Positions 9,055-17,653 of a stretch of DNA of 49,394 bases are shown one piece after another (position 1 is the stretch's first letter; the number at the start of each line of letters is the position of its first letter). The stretch lies in assembly GCA_023458535.1 (NCBI GenBank), contig JAEWYW010000018.1, forward strand, positions 1 to 49,394, read 5' to 3'. The notes under the pieces are model-generated. The model ran no database searches. It worked only from the letters and a program-made list of their open reading frames with translations, and was not told the DNA's origin. Made by a program: the position numbers and the translations under genes. The stretch comes from Bacteroidota bacterium (GTDB lineage: Bacteria; Bacteroidota; Bacteroidia; Flavobacteriales; Weeksellaceae).

Positions 9055-10893
9055 ATGATAAAATTTCTACTTCCTTTTTTCACAATTCTCGGTTTTTTTT
9101 CGCTCAGCGCACAAAATAATTTTGAATACCAAAGAACTTGGGGAACTTATTTCGGTCCCGTTGGTGCAAAATCCTGGAATGAATATACCGTCAACCCTAT
9201 TTATTTTGATTCTCAAAATAATATTTATACCAACGGCCAGGTAAATGCTTACAACAATTATCCAAATTCATATTATGATCAATTTATTATCGGAAATGGA
9301 CAGCCTTTTCATCAAATTTCTACAGCTTCCTCATGGAATCCGTACAGCAATGTAACCAACGCAAAATTCTCTGCATCGGGAACACTTCAAAAATTCGAGT
9401 ATTACTCCAATATTTTCAGTCCGCAAGGGTATAGAAAAACCCTAAGATATATTGATAATAATGATAATAAATACTATGAATACAGCAATATTGTGCCTTT
9501 GGCTGCCACGAGCGGAACCTGGTTCACGTCACCCCCTGTGAATAATGCGATGTTACTTGTTAAAGAGTCTCCCACTGGTATTTTACAATGGGCTACCTAT
9601 ATACCGAGCACAAATCTAGAAATTACTGGTGATAATAATGGTAATATGTATGTTGCAGGAAATACCACCGTAAAACAGGGGATAACAACAGCTAATGTGT
9701 ATCAAGAAAATTTCATCAGCGTAATGAATGGCGGACAAGAGATTCAGAATGGATACATTGTGAAACTCAACTCGTCTGGGCAGAGAGTTTGGGGAACCTA
9801 CTTTCCAGGTTATATTAATAAAATGAAATATTTTGACAATAATCTTTATTTTCTCGTCCAAAAATCGTTTGATAATTCACAACTCAGTATCGCAACAGCC
9901 AATGCCTTTCAGAGTACAGCAGCTAATCACTACATACAAAAGTTCAATGCGAATAATGGATCGCAGGTTTGGGGCACTTTTTATGGCAAAGCAGGATCTG
10001 AAAATCATTACAGAATGTATAACTTGGCCGTAAATGAGTATGGACTATACATTATTGGTGATGCCAATGGCGATAATAATTCTAATGTTCAAAATTATTT
10101 CAGTACCGTTGGAGCACATCAGCAGAATATTGGTGGCTCATGGGATATTTTTCTGAGTAAATTCAATCTCAACGGAAACCGTGACTGGAGTACTTATTTC
10201 GGATCTACTGGCACAGATCTTCTTCAGGGTAACACGCAACCGATTGCCCTATCAGGGGAAGACGTTTATTTCTGCGGCTACACATGGGGGATTGGAAACA
10301 GCTTGGCAACCCCAGGATCGTATCAGCCCACCCAGCAGTTTAATAATAACAATTCTACCAATCAGTTTTTTGTGAAATTCAACAAAAATGGGAGTTTAGT
10401 ATGGTCATCCTATTATGGTGGAACAAATACCACGTACAATACTCCCATCAACATCGCTGTTCACAATTCTGCTCTATATTTATATGGTGAAACTACTTCA
10501 TCATCAGGATTTGCCTCACCCAATTGTTGGCAACCTCAAATGATTGATCCCAATCCATCAATAACCAATCAGGAGAAAAATGTGACCTTTCTTGCCAAAT
10601 TTGAACCTAAAACATTATCAACTTCTGACTATGCAAATTCGCAGAAACTGATTTTATTTGACAATCCAAATAATGGAAACTTTATCCTTAAAGGTGATAT
10701 TCTTAAAAAAGAAAGTTGTGTACTGAGTGTTTATGACATGAGCGGCAAGATTATTCATAAACAGAACCTTTCCAGTGCCCAGCTACAAAGTATCTTCTTA
10801 AAGGGAAAACTTTTGGATGGAACTTATATGGTTAAAGTAAACACTCTAAAAGGGGAACCCATCGCTACAATTAAAATGTCAGTTAAGAACTAA
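9055..10893 (+). CDS. Secreted SBBP-repeat-like protein with type A T9SS sorting domain
   Basis: A 612-residue exported protein. A signal peptide ends near residue 19 (FFSLSAQ). The body has repeated units of the pattern W-(G/S)-T/S-Y-F-G followed by a strand and (D/N)-x-x-G-x-(I/L)-Y-x-x-G (for example YQRTWGTYFGPVG, WGTFYGKAGSENHY, DWSTYFGSTGTD, VWSSYYGGTN), the hallmark of beta-propeller SBBP repeats. The last 80 residues (from LILFDNPNNGNF to the terminal KMSVKN) form a type A type IX secretion signal, which is removed at the outer membrane. Surface or secreted location is expected; the ligand is unknown. Confidence 0.88.
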   Translation: MIKFLLPFFTILGFFSLSAQNNFEYQRTWGTYFGPVGAKSWNEYTVNPIYFDSQNNIYTNGQVNAYNNYPNSYYDQFIIGNGQPFHQISTASSWNPYSNVTNAKFSASGTLQKFEYYSNIFSPQGYRKTLRYIDNNDNKYYEYSNIVPLAATSGTWFTSPPVNNAMLLVKESPTGILQWATYIPSTNLEITGDNNGNMYVAGNTTVKQGITTANVYQENFISVMNGGQEIQNGYIVKLNSSGQRVWGTYFPGYINKMKYFDNNLYFLVQKSFDNSQLSIATANAFQSTAANHYIQKFNANNGSQVWGTFYGKAGSENHYRMYNLAVNEYGLYIIGDANGDNNSNVQNYFSTVGAHQQNIGGSWDIFLSKFNLNGNRDWSTYFGSTGTDLLQGNTQPIALSGEDVYFCGYTWGIGNSLATPGSYQPTQQFNNNNSTNQFFVKFNKNGSLVWSSYYGGTNTTYNTPINIAVHNSALYLYGETTSSSGFASPNCWQPQMIDPNPSITNQEKNVTFLAKFEPKTLSTSDYANSQKLILFDNPNNGNFILKGDILKKESCVLSVYDMSGKIIHKQNLSSAQLQSIFLKGKLLDGTYMVKVNTLKGEPIATIKMSVKN

Positions 10894-10999
10894 AATTAAT
10901 ATTTTTTTAAGTTGTAATAAACTTTGGTTAATCTTGAACTTATATAATGACCAGTAAGAGATTTTCTATAACTTTAATCCATCAAAAAAATCATCCAGA

Positions 11000-11296
11000 A
11001 TGAAAAAATTCTTAACCGCAATGTCTGTGATTTTAGGAGTCGGACTTGCATCTGCTCAACAAACCCATCCAGCAACTCATACTGTTTCAACTACTAAAAC
11101 AATAAAGACAACTCCTACTAAGGAAACAGTAGCTACAAAAACGATTACCAAAGATACCAAGGCAGGTACGACTACTACTACAAGTAAGCAAGAAGTAAAA
11201 TTAAAAAAAGATGGTACACCAGATAAGCGTTACAAACAAAACCAGCATCTTAAAAAAGACGGCACACCAGACAAAAGATACAAAGTCAACAAATAA
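11000..11296 (+). CDS. Small exported protein with tandem LKKDGTPDKRYK motifs
   Basis: A 98-residue protein with a signal peptide ending near residue 19 (VGLASAQ), a Thr/Lys-rich low-complexity linker (residues 20-68), and two copies of LKKDGTPDKRYK at the C-terminus separated by QNQH. From memory, similar Lys-rich proteins with this motif occur in related flavobacteria; no function is known to me. The motif is strongly basic with a DG turn, so binding to nucleic acid, phosphate or cell-wall polymer is conceivable but not shown. It is monocistronic and followed by a strong terminator. Confidence 0.85.
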   Translation: MKKFLTAMSVILGVGLASAQQTHPATHTVSTTKTIKTTPTKETVATKTITKDTKAGTTTTTSKQEVKLKKDGTPDKRYKQNQHLKKDGTPDKRYKVNK

Positions 11297-11337
11297 GTTG
11301 TAAACAAGTGTTTATTTTCATATTCAAATTTTCGAGG

Positions 11338-11366
11338 ACCAGTGAATTATTTCACTGGTTTTTTTG
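11338..11366 (+). terminator. Terminator after the KKDGTPDKRYK gene
   Basis: ACCAGTGAA and TTCACTGGT pair perfectly around a TTAT loop and are followed by a T-run. Confidence 0.88.
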
Positions 11367-11398
11367 ATTGAAAAAACTGTATTTTGATGCGTAATTTA

Positions 11399-11406
11399 TA
11401 ATTTTG
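11399..11406 (+). promoter_or_regulatory. Candidate -7 element directly abutting the GH3 start codon
   Basis: TAATTTTG matches TAnnTTTG and ends 4 bp before the ATG at 11411, which would put the transcription start at or next to the A of the start codon. No good -33 element at standard spacing. Confidence 0.4.
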
Positions 11407-11410
11407 GTGA

Positions 11411-12910
11411 ATGATAAATTTTATCAAGAAAAAAATAGCACTCGCATGGGCAAAAAAACATGTGAACTCTACTCAGAACTTTAAAAAAAACGGCTCGGAG
11501 ATGCAATCCCAGCTTCTTCTTTCATTGGTAAAAACAGCTGAAAAAACCCTTTTCGGAAGGGAACATCGCTTTGAAGAAATTCAGAGTGTCGAAGATTTTC
11601 AGAGGAGAGTTCCCATCTCCGATTATGAAGACTTAAAGCCGTACATTGAAAAAATGAAAAGAGGGCAAGCGCACATTCTATGGCCTTCTACACCTGAATA
11701 TTTTGCTAAAACATCAGGAACTACGTCAGGAACCAAATACATTCCAATTTCTAAAGAAGGAATGCCTTTTCAGGTTGCTGGTGCTCAGAGCGCGTTATTT
11801 CATTATATAGCGCAGAAAAACAATGCTGATTTTGTGTCAGGCAAAATGATTTTTGTGCAGGGAAGTCCTATTTTAGAGGAAAATTTTGGTATAAAAACTG
11901 GCAGACTTTCTGGTATTGTCGCCCATCACATTCCCAATTATCTTCAAAAAAACAGACTGCCGAGCTGGGAAACGAATATTATTAAAGACTGGGAAACAAA
12001 AGTAGACAAGATTGTCGAGGAAACAGAAAAGCAAAACATGACCTTGATTTCTGGTATTCCACCTTGGTTGATTATGTATTTTGAAAAATTAACTGAAAAA
12101 ACCGGCAAGAAAATAAAACAGATTTTTCCCAATCTTCAGCTGATTGTTACGGGAGGTGTAAACTACGAACCTTATCGGGAAAAAATGGAAGATCTCTTGG
12201 GCGGAAAAGTGGATATCGTGCAAACATTTCCAGCATCGGAAGGATTTTTTGCTTTTCAGGATGATTACACCAAGGAAGGTCTTCTACTTCTCACCAATCA
12301 TGGGATTTTCTACGAATTTGTGCCGCTTGAAGAATATGGAAAACCAAATGCAAAAAGATTAACATTAGGTGAGGTTGAACTCCATAAAGATTACGCCATG
12401 ATATTAACGACCAATTCGGGATTATGGGCATATTCTATTGGCGATGTCGTTCGTTTTATCAATAAAGATCCCTATCGGGTTTTGGTGAGTGGGAGAACTA
12501 AGCATTTTACATCTGCATTTGGCGAACACGTTATTGCCATAGAAGTGGAGGAAGCCATGAAGGCAACTTTAGAAAAATACCCCGCTCAGATTACCGAGTT
12601 TCATCTTGCACCTGAAGTAGCGCCAACCGACGGATTGCCTTACCATGAATGGTTTATAGAATTTGAAAAAGAACCTCAAAATTTGGAAGATTTTAGATTG
12701 TTTTTAGATCAAGAGTTAAGAAATAGAAATACTTACTACAACGACCTCATTACAGGAAATGTTTTACAGCCTTTAAAAATTCAGATACTTGAGAAAAATG
12801 CATTCTTGGAATATGCAAAGGGTGAAGGAAAGTTAGGTGGTCAAAATAAAATCCCAAGATTGGCCAACGACAGAACAATTGCTGAAAAACTTGAAAAATT
12901 TAAGCGATAA
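11411..12910 (+). CDS. GH3-family acyl-acid-amido synthetase-like protein
   Basis: A 499-residue member of the GH3 branch of adenylate-forming enzymes, which in plants join amino acids to jasmonate or auxin. The ATP/AMP-binding P-loop-like motif KTSGTTSGT is at residues 100-108, with further family stretches at TGGVNY, PASEGFFAFQ and LWAYSIGDVVRF and the SGRTKHFTSAFGEHV hinge. Length is close to the plant enzymes. Bacterial homologues have unknown acyl substrates. The gene stands alone between a terminator and a small lipoprotein gene, so context does not help. Family firm, substrate unknown. Confidence 0.92.
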   Translation: MINFIKKKIALAWAKKHVNSTQNFKKNGSEMQSQLLLSLVKTAEKTLFGREHRFEEIQSVEDFQRRVPISDYEDLKPYIEKMKRGQAHILWPSTPEYFAKTSGTTSGTKYIPISKEGMPFQVAGAQSALFHYIAQKNNADFVSGKMIFVQGSPILEENFGIKTGRLSGIVAHHIPNYLQKNRLPSWETNIIKDWETKVDKIVEETEKQNMTLISGIPPWLIMYFEKLTEKTGKKIKQIFPNLQLIVTGGVNYEPYREKMEDLLGGKVDIVQTFPASEGFFAFQDDYTKEGLLLLTNHGIFYEFVPLEEYGKPNAKRLTLGEVELHKDYAMILTTNSGLWAYSIGDVVRFINKDPYRVLVSGRTKHFTSAFGEHVIAIEVEEAMKATLEKYPAQITEFHLAPEVAPTDGLPYHEWFIEFEKEPQNLEDFRLFLDQELRNRNTYYNDLITGNVLQPLKIQILEKNAFLEYAKGEGKLGGQNKIPRLANDRTIAEKLEKFKR

Positions 12911-12966
12911 CAAAAAAGAATCTATCAATTTGATGAAATTTCAAGATGAATATTCAAAAAAAATTA

Positions 12967-12974
12967 TAAATTTG
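12967..12974 (+). promoter_or_regulatory. Candidate -7 promoter element for the small lipoprotein
   Basis: TAAATTTG matches TAnnTTTG; the ATG at 12992 is 17 bp downstream. No -33 TTG at standard spacing. Confidence 0.45.
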
Positions 12975-12991
12975 AGAAACTAAAATTAATA

Positions 12992-13351
12992 ATGAAAGCA
13001 TCTATACTTTTAAAATCAACCATTTTATCTTCAGTATTTGTATTATCGTCTTGTGCGACTACGAAATATTCCATAGACCCTTCGCAAAACAGTTTCTCTA
13101 ATCTGCAGGCAGGGAAAAAATACACCTTTACAATGAAAGATTCAAAGAAAGAAAAAATGATCTTCCACTACATTAAAGGTGACGAAATCGTTGGAGCCAA
13201 AAGTAAAAAAGACAGTACGGAGTTTTCCATAGAAAAGGCTAATGTTGTGTCTTCTAAAGACCTTTCCAAAGCAAGAGTTACCACTGGAGCAGTAGTAATT
13301 GGTGCAGCGGCAGCGGCAGCTCTTGTCATCAGTTCCTCTAGGGCAGATTAA
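12992..13351 (+). CDS. Small lipoprotein with hydrophobic C-terminus
   Basis: A 119-residue protein with a signal peptide and lipobox at Cys21 (VLSSCATTK). The middle (LQAGKKYTFTMKDSKKEKMIFHYIKGDEIVGAKSKKDSTEF) looks like a small beta-strand-rich domain. Residues from about 95 to 115 (VTTGAVVIGAAAAAALVIS) form an Ala/Val-rich hydrophobic segment that could be a membrane anchor. A -7 element TAAATTTG lies at 12967-12974. The MFS gene follows 62 bp downstream behind an inverted repeat. Function unknown. Confidence 0.8.
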   Translation: MKASILLKSTILSSVFVLSSCATTKYSIDPSQNSFSNLQAGKKYTFTMKDSKKEKMIFHYIKGDEIVGAKSKKDSTEFSIEKANVVSSKDLSKARVTTGAVVIGAAAAAALVISSSRAD

Positions 13352-13372
13352 TTTTATATCTATTTTAGAAGA

Positions 13373-13419
13373 AATCATCCCGCAGAAATAATTTTAAGAT
13401 ATATTTTTGCGGGATGATT
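13373..13419 (+). promoter_or_regulatory. 11-bp inverted repeat burying the MFS start codon, with a -7 element at its loop
   Basis: AATCATCCCGC (13373-13383) and GCGGGATGATT (13409-13419) are perfectly complementary across a 25-nt loop. The MFS ATG (13414-13416) is inside the right arm. TATTTTTG (13402-13409), a TAnnTTTG match, sits at the loop end, 4 bp before the ATG. Read-through RNA from the upstream gene would fold and hide the start codon, whereas RNA begun at the internal promoter would lack the left arm. No T-run follows, so it is not a plain terminator. An operator for a DNA-binding protein is the alternative. Confidence 0.55.
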
Positions 13420-14649
13420 AGTTTTACACCTCTCAAAAACCTTCAAAATTCAGAATTTAGAAATCTTCTCTGTGGCAGATTTTTTATTGTACTGGCATTT
13501 AGAATGCTTGCGACACTTCTAGGTTGGTGGGTTTATCAACTCACAAGAGATCCTTTCTCTATCGGATTAATAGGTTTATCTGAAGTAATCCCAGCAGTAA
13601 GTTGCGCCTTGTACGCAGGACATGTGATTGACATGAATGAAAAGAAAAAGCTTCTTCTAATCTGCAATTACGCATATGTAATCCTCATCAGTTGTTTATT
13701 GATCCCCGCATTTCTCAATGTTCATCTGCATTTCACAGGCCACGAAATAACCTATTATATTTACGGCATTATCTTCTTAACAGGAATTTCAAGGGCTTTT
13801 ATAGGTCCGATTGTTCCATCAATGATACCCAAAATCGTTTCCAAAATTAATTTACCAAGTGCCATAACGCTCAACCAGGCGACCTTCCTCATATCATCCG
13901 TTTGTGGACATGCAATTGGAGGACTCCTCATAGCATTAATAGGCATTAAATGGACTTTAGTAGTCATCATAAGTCTTTTACTCTTAGCTTCTTTATTTTT
14001 TTGGCAACTCAAAAAACAGCATTCAGAATACACCAAAGGAGACATCAAGGTTTGGGAAAGCATGAAAGAGGGCATTTCATACATTTATAAAACCAAAGAA
14101 ATTTTGGGAGCAGCATGTCTTGATATGTTTGCAGTGCTATTTGGTGGTGCCGTTGCCATGATTCCAGTTTTTGCTACTGATATTTTAAAAGTTGGTGCTG
14201 AAGGTTTCGGACTGCTCAATGCTGCCTCAGATATCGGTTCTATGTGTATTATAATTCTTCTCACCTTAATTCCACTTCGGAAAAACCAGGGAAAAATACT
14301 CTTGTTCGCAGTAGCAGGATTTGGTGTATGCATAATAGGATTTGGACTTTCAAAGCTCTACTGGCTGTCGTTCTCCTTTTTAGTTCTCAGCGGAACGCTA
14401 GACGGGATATCTGTGGTTATTCGCGGAACCATTGTCCAACTAAAAACCCCTGATCACATTCGTGGCAGGGTGCTCAGCGTCAACTCCATATTCATCATGT
14501 CCAGCAACGAAATGGGACAGTTTGAAAGTGGATTAATGGCCAAATGGATGGGAGCAGTTCGATCAGTAGTTTTTGGTGGAAGCATGACGCTCCTTATTGC
14601 CTTAATGATTGGTAGTTTCAACAAGAAATTACGAAGGATGGAATATTGA
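13414..14649 (+). CDS. Major facilitator superfamily transporter (EntS-like)
   Basis: A 411-residue inner-membrane protein with about 12 hydrophobic segments and the layout of the MFS_3/EntS exporter group: NSEFRNLLCGRFFIVLAFRMLATLLGW at the start, the cytoplasmic loop after segment 2 (GHVIDMNEKKKLLL), and the family motif near the end (LKTPDHIRGRVLSVNSIF). EntS relatives export siderophores or drugs, but no siderophore genes are nearby, so the substrate is open. The start codon lies inside an inverted repeat and 4 bp after a -7 element, suggesting a leaderless mRNA. Transporter class firm; substrate unknown. Confidence 0.92.
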   Translation: MISFTPLKNLQNSEFRNLLCGRFFIVLAFRMLATLLGWWVYQLTRDPFSIGLIGLSEVIPAVSCALYAGHVIDMNEKKKLLLICNYAYVILISCLLIPAFLNVHLHFTGHEITYYIYGIIFLTGISRAFIGPIVPSMIPKIVSKINLPSAITLNQATFLISSVCGHAIGGLLIALIGIKWTLVVIISLLLLASLFFWQLKKQHSEYTKGDIKVWESMKEGISYIYKTKEILGAACLDMFAVLFGGAVAMIPVFATDILKVGAEGFGLLNAASDIGSMCIIILLTLIPLRKNQGKILLFAVAGFGVCIIGFGLSKLYWLSFSFLVLSGTLDGISVVIRGTIVQLKTPDHIRGRVLSVNSIFIMSSNEMGQFESGLMAKWMGAVRSVVFGGSMTLLIALMIGSFNKKLRRMEY

Positions 14650-14745
14650 ATTTGACAGTTTTATACAGATTTAACAAAGTAGATTACAAGGAAAAACAAA
14701 AAAAATTACTACTTTTACAATTATAAATTTCAAAATATAAGAACA

Positions 14746-15378
14746 ATGAAAAAATTATTATTCTTTTTTATTCTCTTCAGTTTTAGCTTCTTTTCTTTAG
14801 CTCAGAACTCTTTTGAAAAAAAATTTTTAGCTGAAATTAGCAAAGTAGAATCTGCTAAAAAAAGAGCTGATATCCAGCAATCTCAAGATTTTTTCAAGAA
14901 ATATGAAAGCTTTATTTCAAAAGAAAAAGAGAAAAAAAAAGATTGGAGAGTGTATTACTATACCGCATTATCATTGGTTAGAGGAGAATTAATATCTATG
15001 CGCAATGACAAAGTGGAAGCAAATGAAAATAACATTCAGCTGGCAAGAAAATATTTAATGCAAGTTTTTGTTAATAACTCAGATAATGTTGAAAGTAATA
15101 TTTTATTGGCTCAGATTTTACTCTTAAATCCAAATCGCTCACAAATAAATTTAGAGAGGATCAATGAACTGCTATTACAAGCCGAATTGAAAGACAAAAA
15201 TAATCCAAGACTTGCTATAGTTAGGGGTGAACTAGCATTACACCAACAAGATAACCAGTTGGCTAAAAATTATTTTAATTCTGCTATTGAAAGGTTTAAA
15301 ACTTATGATAGAATTTCAAAGCAAGATCCTAACTGGGGCAAAGAAGACGCTACCTATTATCTTTCTTTAATTAAATAA
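14746..15378 (+). CDS. Exported TPR-like helical protein
   Basis: A 210-residue protein with a signal peptide ending near residue 19 (FFSLAQ), followed by predicted helices. The C-terminal half has tetratricopeptide-like spacing (ESNILLAQILLLNPNRSQINLERINELLLQA, PRLAIVRGELALHQQDNQLAKNYFNSAIERF). The protein would be periplasmic. It ends 20 bp before the first of two type B T9SS cargo genes and is probably co-transcribed with it, so a scaffold or helper role in the same surface complex is possible but only inferred. Confidence 0.8.
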   Translation: MKKLLFFFILFSFSFFSLAQNSFEKKFLAEISKVESAKKRADIQQSQDFFKKYESFISKEKEKKKDWRVYYYTALSLVRGELISMRNDKVEANENNIQLARKYLMQVFVNNSDNVESNILLAQILLLNPNRSQINLERINELLLQAELKDKNNPRLAIVRGELALHQQDNQLAKNYFNSAIERFKTYDRISKQDPNWGKEDATYYLSLIK

Positions 15379-15398
15379 TTTCTTTAATATAATTTATT

Positions 15399-17501
15399 AT
15401 GAGAAAAATATACTTTATACTCCTTTTATTTTTATCACACATATTTTATGGACAATCAGATTGTATTTCTGCAATTAACGTCTGTGGTAATTCAAATATT
15501 TCATACTTCCCGACAGGATCTGGCGATATAGATGATCAAGTTGATCAAAACGGTAGCTGTCTGTCGCTAAACGAGAGGTTCTCTGTTTGGTATCGGTTTA
15601 CCGTAGCAACATCTGGAGTACTCACATTTGTTATTTCACCCGAAGCACCGTATAATGCCGATTATGATTTTGCAGTATATGGCCCTGATAAACCCTGTTC
15701 TAATAAAGGTGCTCCCATTCGTTGTAATTACGATGGTTCAAACCCTGCTCCAAATCAAACAGGATTACAAATCGGAGCTACAAACCCTAACGGAGGAGGA
15801 ACGCCATGGTCTTCACCACTGAACGTTATTGCTGGTGAAACATATTACTTAATTGTTTCTAATTTTTCTGAAGCAAATGCCTTACTTTCATTTTCTTTAT
15901 CTTGGGGAGGAACAGCTACTCTAGCATCACCATTCAATGATCCTACTTTGCAGCCAAATCCTTTTAATCCGATAGGAATTCCTGGCCCCACTCCTAATGA
16001 CCCAAGATTGGTTGAACTTTGTGACATTACATCTCCATTTAACTTCCACTCATTAAGTGCTGATATTATTAATGGAAATCCCAACTTCTACATTAAATAT
16101 TATAGAACATCTAATGATGCCTTAGCCGATACGAATGAGATTATCACTCCAATTATCGTAAATACAACTGATAGTTATTTTTATACAATTAGATATACTA
16201 ATCCTAATAATCCAGATGATCCCGTAAACAAATGTTTTAACGTTGCTGAATTTAAATTTATTGATAGAAGTATTACTACACAAGATGTAACACTTACAGA
16301 ATGTAATAACAATGGTTCTGGTGTTGCAACGTATGATTTAACGACAGCTCAGGTAATAACGCCAGATCCTACATATATTTATAAATATTACCCTACATTA
16401 AATGATGCCAACAATGATACCAACGAAATCACCAACCCATCATCATATACTTCTGCAGAAGGTATTGTCTTTGTAAAGGTCACTACACAATTAGGATGTT
16501 CTGATATAGCTAAAATTACCCTAAAATTCCATCCTCTCTTTACTGTGATAGACGCTACTCTTAGATCGTGTTATATTGAAACAAATCCATCTACCGCAGA
16601 ATTTGATTTAACCTCAGCTGTTGTAACTGCTGGTGGTGGCGGGGCGTTAACAAAAAAATACTTCCCTTCTTTAGCGGACGCTATTGACGTTACCAATGAA
16701 ATTATCACTCCCAATCCGTTTATTTCTCCTAATGGGGTTGTTTTTGTCAGAGTGAGTAATAATCAAGGTTGTTATATGATTGCAAAAATCAATCTTGTGG
16801 TACTAGGACCAGTAAAATCAAATGTATTACAAGACAAAGTAATTTGTATCGAAGACAAAACGACCTTAGATGCAGGTCCTGGTTTTGCGTCTTATCAATG
16901 GAGCACAGGTGAAACTACGCAATCGATCACCGATGTAAGCGTAGGTACGTACTGGGTAAAATTGCAGACAGGAGAATGCTACACCACACAGAAAGTAACT
17001 GTATTCCCTGCAGAATCTCCAGTTGTAACTGGTATAGATATCGCAGGAACAAAAATTACGGTCAACGTTGCAGGGGGAATGGCTCCATATAAATATTCGA
17101 TTGACAAGATTGTTTGGCAAGATTCCAACGTTTTCGAAAATGTAAATAGAGGTGAAGTAACCGTTTATGTTAAAGATTCCTACGATTGTACACCAATAGA
17201 GATTCCTGTTACCATTCCAAATATTATTAACGTAATAACCCCTAACGGTGATGGCATTAATGATGTAATTGATTATTCTTCACTATCTATGAAACAAAAT
17301 TTAGTATTTAACATTTATGACAGATATGGGGTACAAATTCATCGAGCAGACAAATCCAATGGTTATAAATGGAATGGAACCATTGGCGGCCAAAAGATAA
17401 GCACTGGAACATACTGGTATTCTGTAAGTTGGAACGAAAATGACAAAGTCAAAACGCCAGTAAAATATTCTGGTTGGATTGTGGTTAAAAACAGAGAATA
17501 A
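15399..17501 (+). CDS. Secreted multidomain protein with type B T9SS (gliding-motility) C-terminal domain, copy 1
   Basis: A 700-residue exported protein. A signal peptide ends near residue 19. Residues 20-170 form a Cys-containing beta-sandwich (CISAINVCGN, SVWYRFTVATSG, YDFAVYGPDKPC). From about 290 to 470 two repeated modules occur, each with a CNNNG- or CYIET-type start, YDLTTA/FDLTSA, a KYYPTL/KYFPSL block and VFVKVTTQLGC/VFVRVSNNQGC. An Ig-like module follows (ICIEDKTTLDAGPGFASYQWSTGET), then another domain and the C-terminal CHU_C/type B sorting domain from about residue 607 (NVITPNGDGIND to VVKNRE). A close paralogue follows at 17654. Confidence 0.9.
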   Translation: MRKIYFILLLFLSHIFYGQSDCISAINVCGNSNISYFPTGSGDIDDQVDQNGSCLSLNERFSVWYRFTVATSGVLTFVISPEAPYNADYDFAVYGPDKPCSNKGAPIRCNYDGSNPAPNQTGLQIGATNPNGGGTPWSSPLNVIAGETYYLIVSNFSEANALLSFSLSWGGTATLASPFNDPTLQPNPFNPIGIPGPTPNDPRLVELCDITSPFNFHSLSADIINGNPNFYIKYYRTSNDALADTNEIITPIIVNTTDSYFYTIRYTNPNNPDDPVNKCFNVAEFKFIDRSITTQDVTLTECNNNGSGVATYDLTTAQVITPDPTYIYKYYPTLNDANNDTNEITNPSSYTSAEGIVFVKVTTQLGCSDIAKITLKFHPLFTVIDATLRSCYIETNPSTAEFDLTSAVVTAGGGGALTKKYFPSLADAIDVTNEIITPNPFISPNGVVFVRVSNNQGCYMIAKINLVVLGPVKSNVLQDKVICIEDKTTLDAGPGFASYQWSTGETTQSITDVSVGTYWVKLQTGECYTTQKVTVFPAESPVVTGIDIAGTKITVNVAGGMAPYKYSIDKIVWQDSNVFENVNRGEVTVYVKDSYDCTPIEIPVTIPNIINVITPNGDGINDVIDYSSLSMKQNLVFNIYDRYGVQIHRADKSNGYKWNGTIGGQKISTGTYWYSVSWNENDKVKTPVKYSGWIVVKNRE

Positions 17502-17521
17502 TATCATTTTAAACTAAATAG

Positions 17522-17552
17522 AAACACCTTTCAGATTGAAGGGTGTTTTTTT
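17522..17552 (+). terminator. Terminator between the two T9SS paralogues
   Basis: AAACACCTTTC and GAAGGGTGTTT pair with one G-T wobble around a 5-nt loop, followed by a run of T. It separates the two paralogous genes into distinct transcripts. Confidence 0.85.
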
Positions 17553-17627
17553 ATGATTCAATACCATCAATTATCTTAATCTACTAAATTGACTATCGAT
17601 TTATTATTATCATTCAAGTTTTTTTAA

Positions 17628-17635
17628 TAAATTTG
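17628..17635 (+). promoter_or_regulatory. Candidate -7 promoter element for the second T9SS paralogue
   Basis: TAAATTTG matches TAnnTTTG. It overlaps the TTG at 17633 that opens the longest reading frame, so transcription would begin after that codon. This supports the ATG at 17654 as the true start. Confidence 0.55.
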
Positions 17636-17653
17636 TTGAAAATAGTTATATAT

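Noticed and set aside
9448..9475. GATAATAATGATAATAAA-type repeat
   Set aside because: Asn/Asp codons within the SBBP-type protein; low complexity, not a structural repeat.
13304..13335. GCAGCGGCAGCGGCAGCT trinucleotide run
   Set aside because: Codons for the Ala-rich hydrophobic segment of the small lipoprotein; too short for a tandem-repeat locus.
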